The position numbers and the translations under genes are program-made. A model generated the notes under the pieces. It saw only the letters and a program-made list of their open reading frames with translations, had not been told where the DNA came from and searched no databases. This document shows, piece by piece, positions 46,801-58,800 of a DNA stretch of 64,000 nt. Source of the stretch: Melitaea cinxia (lineage: Eukaryota > Arthropoda > Insecta > Lepidoptera > Nymphalidae); NCBI RefSeq assembly GCF_905220565.1, contig NC_059397.1:17609001-17673000 (forward strand). Reading direction: 5' to 3'. The number at the start of each line of letters is the position of its first letter. The first letter of the stretch is position 1.

Positions 46801-49800
46801 AGTTTTCACCAGTCGGTGAGAATCTCACGCAATGTACACGAACCTGTAAAAAAAGATACAAAATTAATTTAAAACTAACGTAATAACAGTTTTGACAAAT
46901 GTTCTCACTCATTATAAAGACTAGGTCGGCAAACAAGCGTACAGCTCACCTAATGGTAAGCGATTACCGTAGCTTATAGACGCTTGAAACACCAGAACTA
47001 TCGCAAACACGTTGCCGACCCTACCCAAATCTGTCCCAGGAGCTCTGGTCACTTTACTCACCACAGGAACACAACACTTCTTGAAAGCAGTATTATTTAG
47101 CTGTGATCTTCTGTAAGGTCGAGGTACTACCCCAGTCGGGCTGCTCCAAATTTTGAGCAGGAAATTCCTGCTGCCCTACCTCAGTTAGTATATAGTTATA
47201 CATACCTCAGGCTTAACATTCCTATCGGCCATATCGCCGGCCTTAACTCCCGGTAGGCGAATATTAACGTCTCCTCCTTCGAAGTCTGTTCTCTCTTCCA
47301 CAAGTGCCATGTTGCCGAACTCGGTGAGAAAACGACGATTTATAACGTCCTGAAATGATAAAGACGTGTTAATCAATTTATTTGATACTAGCTGATCCGG
47401 CGAACTTCGTATCGCCTAACAGTCGATTCTTTAATTTTATTATTTTTTTTTTAGAATTTTTCTCTCCGTAAGAACCATCCTCGTACTTCAAGGAATATTT
47501 TAAAAAAAGAATTAGCGAAATCGGTCCAACCGTTCTCGAGTTTTGCGCTTAGCAACACATTCAGCGACTCATTTTTATATTATAGAGAATAACTGGTTCA
47601 TTTTCCTACGTGAGGCCAAAGAGTATGCCTAGCAGGTACATGTTATGCACGCATGTACATGTACATGTAGATGTTACAGGGTGAATAGTGATCGATCGTT
47701 CTACAGCCGTAACGCCGGACCAGCGAGCGATAGATTGGGGGATCTATCTTCGGCATTGCAGGGTCCCAAGGATGGAGGTGACCTTGGTGTTCGAGGAAGC
47801 CTCTCGGAGGTCACTTATGCGACGGGCCCTGGTATGGGCAAACGCCGGCGGGATCATGGAAGTGCTCAGCGTTTCCGTGGTCCCATCCCAGGGGAGAGGA
47901 GGAACACTCCAGGGGTTTTTTAGTGATCGATCGTGAATAGGTCGAAATTATAATGAAGTACAAAAATATGTCAAAATTGTCAAAACAAATCTAAAGTAAA
48001 ATTTAAAAAAAAATTATATGTCTATGTATTAAAACCATACCAATTTTTTTTCCGTTTGAACAAAATGACCTACATGTTTTGACATTATTTTCCAGTATAG
48101 GGATATTTTTCTTAACTATACAATTTATTAATTTTTTATTTTAAAATACATTTATATATTTTTTTTATTTATATTTTTTTTGTCTTTTACTGTTGTGTTT
48201 TTTTATCATTTAAAATTATTATTTCAAAAATTAGCGATGTTAAATGTGTTTTTCCTACATTTTATGATAAGGAATTTAAAGTAAAGTTTAAGAAATTTTA
48301 AAAGTATTTGGTCCAAAATAGAATTTAATTATATAAAAAAAATTAAAGAATGAAGAATTTAATTATAGAAAAATTAAGAATTTAATTATATAATAAAAAA
48401 AGGAAAAACAAAAGAAATTTTAAGTTGCTGATTCTCCGAAAGAATATTTATACTCACATTAACAGCATCGAGCGATCTATTCTGTGTTATGACGAACTTT
48501 TTGATCAGAACTGACTCCTTGATGCTGTATAAGCAAACATTTTTCGAATTTCCTCCCGCGAGAATGCACGAGCCGTCCGCTGAGTAGCAAATAGTCGTAA
48601 ACGCTCTGAAATACATACATATGTTATAAATAACAAAAGACTGAGGTAGGGCACAGCAGGAATTTCCTGCTCAAAATATGGAGCAGCCTGACTGGGGTAG
48701 TACCTCGACCTTACAGAAGATCACAGCTAAATAATACTGTTTTCAAGCAGTATTGTGTTCCTGTTGGTGAGTAAGGTGACCAGAGCTCCTGGGGGGATTG
48801 GGTCGGCAACGCGCTTGCGATGCTTCTGGTGTTGCAGGCGTCTATAAGCTACGGTAATCGCTTACCATCAGGTGAGCCGAACGCTTGTTTGCCGATCTAT
48901 AAATATTATATATTTATTAATTTTTGGTCTTTATTCATTTAGAAATTATAAAACGCCCATGATGTCAGGAAAAAAACGAGTGTGCTTTAGACCACACGAC
49001 TGAAGTAAAACTTCTGTCTTGTTGTCTTACAAATACGAAACGTAAGTGGCTATGAGAGTAAGAGAGAAAGAAAATGTTTTCTCACACCTCTCTCTTACTC
49101 CTTTCGCCTTGCCCGATCACACTTTCTCGTCACGCATTCACCAGCTTACTTCTCAAGTTTAGCGTGCTTGAAGAAGTTTTACTTCAAAAATTAAAATAAA
49201 ATACAAAAACATGTAGAAAAGGCGGCCTTATCGCTTAAAGCAATAAAATCCAGGCAACCTTTGGATGAAAATTGTGAAATAAGAATTCCTTAATATAGTA
49301 TGTGATGTTAATTTATTGCCTCACGTATAATACATACATAATAACAAACTCACTTTGTTTTCAACATTTTCTCGGGAGTGATGAGATCAGTATCAGCTCT
49401 GCCGGAGCCTAGGTCGTTCCTGCCCTCAACACTACCGGTCTGGTCGCAAGTGGTGACGTTGAAGAAAGTGATGTTACCGTCTAGAGTTGATACTGCTATC
49501 TGTAATATTTGTTATATAGTTAGTATATCTATGTAAATAAAAAATAATTTGACTACTTGAACAACACATGATATATGTAATTATACAAATGATACAAATT
49601 ATATAATACTATGTACTTATTTTAGAATATATAATTTTTCGTTACCTCTTCTCCATCAGGTCTGAAAGCTACTTGTAAAGCATCCGCCAATAACTGTATT
49701 GTCTCACATTCTGAACTAGTTTCTATACAGTTCCATAGTTTAACTGTTTTGTCCCAAGAGGCAGAGGCGAGGCGGGAACTAGATAATATCGGACTGAAGG

Positions 49801-52800
49801 ATAGACAAGCTACTGGCGCTTCATGGCCCCCTAGTACCTGGAAACAATTAATTATATATCATTAATTGGCTTAGTTCCTGTTGTTTCTGACACAACTTAA
49901 AGTTTTTTATAGCCTACACCTTCCCGGATAAGCAAGGGTATCTTGAACACGAAAACAGATTATAAGTAATTCCATAAAATTTAAGACAGGCGCGTACAAA
50001 TACGAAAAATATTTTGATTGATAAAAAAAGCTACTGGCGCTTCATGACCCCTTAGTACCTTAAAACAGTTTATGATAATTATATCATTGTTTGGCTTAGT
50101 TCCTGTTTTTTCTGTCACAGCTTGATGAAGTGTTATGTTTAACTTTACTAGCTGTGCCCTACGGATTCGCCCGCGTTAATAAGAAAAAACATACAAAAAT
50201 AAAAATACACCTACCCTTACACTTAAACCAGTAGTTCCTGAGATTAGCGCGTTCAAACAAACTCTCAAACTTTATTATATTAATATAGACAGATAAATGT
50301 AGATAACACATTCTACTATATCTATGGCAATTAAAATTTCTAGGATTGCTAACGTAATCTACTAAGATAAGGACATTTATAGAACTCCTGTTTGTTATAT
50401 TAATACTACTATGCTAGTGGTAATTTATGGTTACCTGATACCTATAACTAAGTCGTAAGCAGTAATCACAATAAAATACGAGACCACTATAATATAATTT
50501 AATTATAAACTATAAATATTATCATTGCGTTTTTTTATCTGTCTTACATTATACAAACCAAGGCGGTAAGTGTTATTATTAATCAGTATCATAATATATT
50601 TAAATTAAATATATTTTAAATTGAGACGACATAATGTAGTTAATTAAATCTTACCTCTAAAAGCTTTCCAAACTTAATAGACCAGATGAAAATCTCGAAG
50701 ACATCGTGACCCCCGGCCGCACATAGCTCGCTACTAGAGTCCAAGGCCACACAACCGAACTGGACTAAGCTCGGTGACGTTAGTGTACGGAAATTACGGT
50801 ATCTAGAAATAAAATAAAGTATATTAATTTATATCATTTTTTATTTTCATACGGTATTTGTTATAGCTAGATAAGCTACTGGGGATTTATGGACTCCTGG
50901 TACCTACAATTTTTTACTATAATTAATATATTTTTTTATTAAATTAAATTATATTCACGTATTTTATTTTAAGATAGGTTCCAGGTGTTTCATGGACTCC
51001 TGGTACTTAGATATGATTATTTAAAAATAATTAATAGGTCCAGATTAAATTTCCTTAATAAAAAAAATTAAATGCTAAATTTGTCATATATTGGTTGGTA
51101 ACTAAAAAATGATTTCATATAAGTTAAATAAACTACTAGTACCTACTTCATGATCTCCTGGTAATGGTCCTAGATATGATTATTGAACACCACATAATTA
51201 TTATTTTACCTTATTACCTAATTATTATTTACTACATACTTTAGCTTCTAGGTTAATTTAAAAATGTACTTATTAAACTAATGCCTATATAAATAAACTT
51301 ACCTGGTAAGATCATAACACCTAACTGTTCCATCCAATGATGAGGAAACAAAGAATTTTTTATTTGCACTAAACTCGATACTTGTCACAGTTGATTTATG
51401 TTCATTAAAGGTCACGAAACAAAAGCCAGAGGTCGTATTCCACACTTTGACCTTTCCATCATAGCCTCCCGTTACTATATAGAGGCCATCGGGTGAATAC
51501 GCAAGGCAGGTCATGTCGAGAGAATGTCCTTGTTGTTTCATTACATATTGTTCACCTATAAATAAAAAAATTATGAAGTTGAAAAATCGAATGCAGGATT
51601 TCAATTTTTACGCATGTATGTCTGTATATCTATGTATTTGGTTTACTTGTTATTTTCTGTAATTTTAAGTCCACACACTTTCCGCTTATTTCTGATTTTG
51701 GTGAGATTGCTGTTTAGCGATAAGACCACACGTTGTACATTTCTTTTTGTGTATTGTGTTATTAATTCTAATATTATTATAATTATGATAGAAGCATCTT
51801 TTAAGTTTTGTACAAACAGTTTAAAAATTAGAAATGGCTTCTTATGAAAACTCGAGAGCGGTTGGTCCGGTTCGGCTTTTTTGTTAATAATTCGTAACAC
51901 TTGTAGGCGTTTTCTATGAAACGAATTATTAATTTAATTAGCGCAGAAAGTTGTAATATTTCAAAAAATGGAACGATTAATTTGAATTTTTCGCGTTTAA
52001 CAATTTGCAAGACCGGACAATGCCTATACATCGATGTCTATATATATAAAAATCTGGTGTCGCGATGTTTATCCGGGATAATCCTCGAAACCACTGGACA
52101 GATTTTAATGAAATTTTGCACAGATATGTAACTTTTTCCAACATAAAATACAGTTTTAAAATAATATGGCTGTACGAAGTTCGCCACATCATAATAATAA
52201 AAAACCACTTACTCTGCCATTCCCAAACAAGCAATTGTCCAATATTTGGACAACCAAATGCTATCCAGTCTCCTTGAGGCGACATAGATATACTACTGAT
52301 TCTGTGCTCAGATATACTCAGAGTGTGTATTAAATTTACATCTGGCATTTCGTGTAGGAAGAATATTCCAGATGTAAAGCCTGAAATTTAAAAAAAAAAT
52401 GTATTATTAAACAAGTTATACAAACAACATGAATGACAAGTTGATCGGGTGAAGCGAACGGAACAAGAGAGGTGCGAGCACACATTTTCTTTCTCTCTTT
52501 CTCCCATAGCCAGTTACGTTCCGTATACATATATAAGACACAGTGCAGGCTAATTTTCACAAGTTTTACAAAAAAACATGATATAATTTTATGTTTTCGA
52601 TAAATTTTTTCTGTAACAAAATTATTATTTTTTTTTTATATAGATATATCTCCCCAATTCTTATCTATAATCATTTTAAATGAAAAATATAAATTATATG
52701 TCACGAATTGTATGTTCCAAATAAATATATTTGGGCATTTATATACTTTAAAAGATTTACTACAAAATAAAAAGGTTCATATATATGAGTTCATATTTCT

Positions 52801-55800
52801 CTTACAGGCACCAGTAACATATCTATCCAATTTAAAACAAAATGTGGGTAGAGATATTTTTTATCTATCTTTTATATTAACATATAAAAAACAGTTGACA
52901 ATAATTATATTTATTTATTTATTTATTTATATATACATACATATTTTTATTTTTACAGTAACAATGCCATTAAACCCTTATTGGGTTTGTCTTGGCATAT
53001 TTACATTCGAAGTTCTATATTTTAACACAATAAGAAAAGAAATATATTAAAAAATATTTTTGTGTGCTACAATCTATAAGTCAAAGTTGCTCTCAGTATT
53101 AAGTACAGGAATACAAATCAAAATATAAATAAACAACAATTATGCAGTATATAGGGTAGTTTAACAAAACATTTGAGAGATGCAAGCATAATGTTTGTGC
53201 GCAAAATGCGGGTACATGTTCAATACCGTGCGGACAACACGCTCACTGACAGGTTTATACATATACAGTCTGTTTACTGATTCGATATAATTTAAAATAA
53301 AAATAAAATAGCTGTGTAACAAGTTTTTTTTTTTTTTAATATGTTATTTTTTTTTTTGTTTATCGTATATATTTATATATAAAGAGATACATTAAATATT
53401 ACAATTTTACAATAAGGCAAACTAGAAGTAATAATTATCATAATGATTCAAATTCATCCCTAATATTTTGTGCATAGTATTGTTTTAATTTATATTTTAC
53501 GTTTGTTACGCTTAGCTTGTTTCTAAAATTCACTGGCAATTTATTATAAATTCTAGGTATTAGATAGCTACACGTTCGCCTACCGTAACAATTCGAAGTT
53601 TTAGTGTTCGTGATCATATCTTTCTGATGGGTCCTCCTTGTGACAATTTTAGCATCTAAAGGCATAAGAAACCGCTGAGAGTTAAGGAATTGATAGATCA
53701 ATAGCGCACACTCAACCTTCTCAAATATCGGCATTACATCACAGTAGCCAAATAAGGCGCGATAGTTTTCCTTGAACTTAATTTTAACCTTATTAGGTAC
53801 TATTTGTTTAAGCAGTCTAATTTGTAGGTCGTAAATTTTGCTAAGGTATGTTGTATAGGTTCGCCCATAACTTGTAATACCATATGATATAATGGAATCT
53901 CCCAGTGAAATATAGAGATTTCGTAAGGTTTTTAGCGACACTTTATTTTTAAGTACACGTATTTTGGATAATAAGGCTCGTAACCTATCACATATCATCT
54001 CTATATGAGGAGCCCAATTGAGTCTATCATCCACAACCACCCCCAAATACATAGCGTTTCCGACTTGCTCAATTCTCTCACATCTGCCAGCACATTGTTT
54101 ACCCTGGCTTCTATGAAGACAAGAGTGATTGTGCGCTATTAATTCAATATTTTTAAGGCCTCGAGTGTTGTAGGCTGACCTTACGTGTATGAGCTTAGTT
54201 TTATTAGCATTTAAAACTAACCCAGCATCATGAGACCACATGCTCAGTGCTGTGAAATCTGTTTGTAAGTTTTGCAAAGCTATTTCTATATTTCTGTCCC
54301 CACTAATTAAACACGTGTCATCGGCGTATTGGTATATTTGGCAATATTTTAAAACATTTTTTGCGTCGTTTACGTATGTCAAATAATGAAGAGGGCCAAT
54401 TACCGATCCTTGAGCAGTGCCAATATTAACATTAACAGCGTCACTTATGGTATCGCCAACTTTAACGCTATAACTTCTGTTGGAAAGGTAGTCTTTACAC
54501 CATTCCAACAAAGGTCCACGTATACCAGTGGCGTCTAATCTCTCCGCTAACTGATCATGTTTTAAGGTATCAAAAGCTTTACTATAGTCTATGAATAAAA
54601 GCAACACGTGTTTTTTACTATCCAGGTGAGAGTTTATTGCGTCAGTAAATTCTGTGAGAAGAATCGAAGTACTTTTTTTAGGCCGAAATCCAAATTGTGT
54701 ATTAGTTAATATGTTATTACTTTCATAAAAATTATAAATTTGTCCAGCAATATATTTCTCAACTATTTTATTTATTATAGGTAATAAGGTTATAGGGCGA
54801 TAATTAGAGTATTGATCTGCACTACCTTTTTTGAAAATTGGTCTAATCAGTCCACTTTTAAGTTCTGAAGGATATATACCTTGCATTACGCTAACGTTAA
54901 TTAGTTTTTTTATTGAATTTACAATCTTGTCCCCTATTGCTATGAGGTCGAGGGCGCGTATTTTATCTATACCGGGAGCTTTTCTTGGATTTAGTGATTT
55001 AATAATTTTATATATATCTCTGCTCTTTGCTTTCTTAAATAGCATTGTTTTGTCTTCATTAATTAGATAGTGCTTTTTGTCCAGTAGTGGAGTATTGCAT
55101 TGTGGTACAATGTCATTTACTGATTTTTTAAATTCGTTTGCAAAATTTTTAGCTATTACATTTTCATCAATTGTGTACTTTTTAAATGCTTTTAATATTA
55201 TGTCGTCTATTGATTTAGTTATTTTACCCATTAAACTATTTAGTACTTTCCATGTTTTTCTCGGATCATTTTTGTTTAACAATATTAAATCAGATATGTA
55301 CTTATTTCGAGATTTATTAATTAATTTATGTGTTTTATTTCTAAGATTATTGTACTCTAGGCGTAATAGTCTATTGGTGGGATCTTTTAGGCATCTAATA
55401 AAAAGTTTATCAGTTTCATTACATTTATCTTTAATTTTATCATTAATCCATTTGTGTTGATTACGTTTTGAATTTATGGATATTTTTTTTGTTAAGGTCG
55501 AACGTGTATATGCGTCATTAAACGTACTAGAAATATAATTGTATATTTGGTTTGGACAATTCATTGACTCAGTTATTTTCCAGTCTATTTTATTTAATTC
55601 ATTATTTAATTTTTTTTTATCGATATAAGAAATTATTTTTTCAGCACGCTGTATAGTGCGTACTCCGGTAAACGTAGCAATAATCATACGATGGTCAGCC
55701 ATTACTGTACCCAGCACTGCCGAACAGAGTTCTTCAGCGCAATTTCGGACAAAAATATGATCGATACACGTTTTACTTATTCGACCTTTGGTCGTCTCAA

Positions 55801-58800
55801 TTCTTGTATAATCCGAAATAATGCGCTGAAGACCCTCCTCGGATAGAAGATTCATATAACGTTCCGTAGTGACATCTTTGTTTTTTAGGTCTATGTTTAC
55901 ATCACCAATCAAAATAAAATTTTGGTCGTAATAGTGTTTGCCTAGTATTTGCGGGAGTTCCGATTTTAGGAAATGATACTTACTGTTATTAGGGGGTCTA
56001 TACAGTGCACAAATAGTCACGGAAAGATTATGTGAAGTTGTAATTTTGCCTATTAAGCATTCGGTATGAAAAGTGTGGTGTGTACATACAGAAAAGCAGT
56101 GATTTTCGCGAACATATATAATAATACCTCCACCTTTACGTTTTTCTCGTAACTTTGTGTACATTGCATAGCCTTTTATATTAAACATACTACTTAGATG
56201 TTCTGAGATATTGACTTCAGTAAGAACAATAACGTCTATTTGATTTTGATTCTTACTGACATGACAAAGTAGCTGAGGGTAATTCTTAATTAGCGATCTT
56301 ATATTAATATGTATTACAGAGAAATTATTTTTGGGAGGTATTATTGACAAATAGTATCCTAAGTTAGGACAATCAAATATTTCTGAATTAACATTATTAT
56401 TAGCCATTGGTTACAGAACTTAGTACATGCGGGGGTCAATTAAAATCTAAAGTACCTTAAGATAAAAGTTGAACTATATCTTCTTCGAATCTAACTACCT
56501 TTATTTTGCTGTTGTGTTCTTTGCGTACTAATATATTTCCCTCTGCGCTGGCCCATATGAACTTATACGTTTCGGATAATCGCTGCTTTGTTTTATATAA
56601 CAGCGTCTTATTGTAGGTAGTAAGAGCATGACGAACTAGGACGTTTTTTTGTGCATTATTAGTGTTAGCTTTAGGCATCAATTCACACAGTTTCAACTTA
56701 GCAGCTTTGGATGACTTAACCCAAGAGGCGGGTTCGCTGTTGTTGTGTAACTCCAATGTAATAATTCCGTCCGTTTTACCTTTAATGCGTTCAATACTCT
56801 TAACGTCCCCTATGTTTTTATCGAGTTTATTTGCTATTATTTTAGTTATTTGGTTCAGGTCTTCGTTCTCCTCGTAGGGTACTCCAGCTATTTCGAGGTA
56901 GTTAACGAGGGTTTTTTGTCTATCTTCATTAATTCTTTGTTCCATAGCCATCATTTTCAAATTGAGGCATTTATTGCTGTTTTCTAGACTTTCATTCCTC
57001 TTCTCGAGCACTTTTATCTTAGTTCTAAATGCTGCCATTTCTTCTGCGTATTCATCTACTTTGTTACTGCAATATTCCATAGCTTTTTCTAGTTCCACTA
57101 GTTGTTTTTTTACTGCTTTTTCGATGTTCTTTGAAATGTTTTCTATCATTCTGCGGATGTCAATGTTTACTTCCTTAGTTTTAGGAATTTGCTCAATTTC
57201 TTCTTCTTGCTCATCATCTTCAGGAACGATAAGTGATGACCTTTGGGGCGATCTGCTCACACAGTCGTCACACGTCCACTCGAGATTTTTAGCTTTGATG
57301 ACACTTAGCTGTTTGTTGGTGAGACTGGCACATTCGGCATTGGCATGAACCACTATACCACACTTGCTGCAGTGTACTCCAGGATTCTTCTTGGTGATAG
57401 ATTTATCGCATTGATCACATTTAGTTGGAGCCATTATTGAAGGTAGTTTTAAATTTTTATTAACGAAGCACACACACGTTACTCGTACGAGCGGCGAACG
57501 ACGAATAAACTACGACTAACGACGAATATGCTAATAGCAAGCAATGGAAATCATAAATATTACAGTGTTAATAGATAGAGTGAGTAGAAAATATGAGTGC
57601 AATTTTTAAAACATAAATAAACAATTACAGGGGCATCCAATAATTACGTGAGCTATTTTACGATCAGTTTAGACCCCTCTCCCCTTAGGTGAGGTTTAGT
57701 AAGACTTGCCTGGACCAAAATCAAAATCAAAAACAGCTTCATTCAAATAGGCCCCAAGAGCACTGTCGAATCGTCATTTTACAAATTAAAACTTTAAAAA
57801 TAAATTATTATATTTGTAGAAGTAAAGCTACCACCGATTCCGAGAATCGGCAAGAAACTCCACAGTTACTCTTTTGAAAAATAATATATAAACTGTGTTT
57901 TAGTACAAAACTAGTAACATGCTGTATTTTACAGCGCCACCTTGCCCCTCCCCATACGTGAGATTGGCGCCAAAAATATTTTAAACTAAATTTATTTGTA
58001 TTAGTCTCCCCATTCTAAGCTAACGTAATTAATGGATGTCCCCACAGGATAAAAAGGTAAATATAAAAACTCACCAGTAACTAATATCTTCGTACCCTTA
58101 TGATAAGCGGCAGCAGATATTCGTACTTTGTGATGTGCATTTCTGATCGCATCTCCTATATAATGACGTCCTAATTTATTATATTGCAATCTCTTATCAT
58201 CTTCAACTTTTTCTGATTTAATATCCATTTCCTCGTCTTTATCGCTTTCCTGTAAATAAAAACGAGAGTGCTTTAGACGACACGACTGAAGTAAAGCTGG
58301 ACAATAGGCATACACTGGCTGTCTTATACATACGAAACGTAACTGGCTATGAAATGCGTTCAAAATATTAAAACGTACATTAAAAATATAAAAACTTGAC
58401 ACATATTTAAAACGAATGTAGCATTTGATAAGAACAATCTAGAACTATACTCACATATTCTTTATCCTTTTCCACAACATTCTTTTCATCGACTTCATCC
58501 TCTTGCAAATCATTTTCCTTTTGCAATTTCCGCCTTTTTTTATGAGATATTTGCACAGCTGACGTCACTAAATCATCTGCATCAATACTAGCCTCCCACA
58601 AGCAAATCTGACCATTACGACTAACAGTTATAAGATCCAAACTCCCTTTCTCAAAGAACACTCCAACTATTTTATCCGTATGCCCGCTTAGGGAATACAT
58701 ATTTATATTATCTAAGTAATCCGCTGTATATATTTTTGTTGTGGTATCTTTGGAGCCAACTGCTAATAATTTGCCGCAAGATGACCAGTCCAGACAAGTT

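Larger units (their letters stand above)
53320..57540 (-). mobile_element. Apparently intact two-ORF non-LTR retrotransposon (CR1/Jockey group)
   Basis: Lies in pwp2 intron 6 in the same orientation as the gene. On minus: 5' region, ORF1 (57473-56457), 49-base spacer, ORF2 (56407-53438), then about 80 bases and A-rich tails near 53345 and 53325. Both ORFs are uninterrupted. I could not find a target-site duplication, so the outer ends are approximate. CR1-type elements often end in short repeats. Confidence 0.85.

Noticed and set aside
54831..55460. Open frames on + strand over the LINE
   Set aside because: Antisense shadows of ORF2, whose endonuclease and RT motifs are unmistakable on the minus strand.
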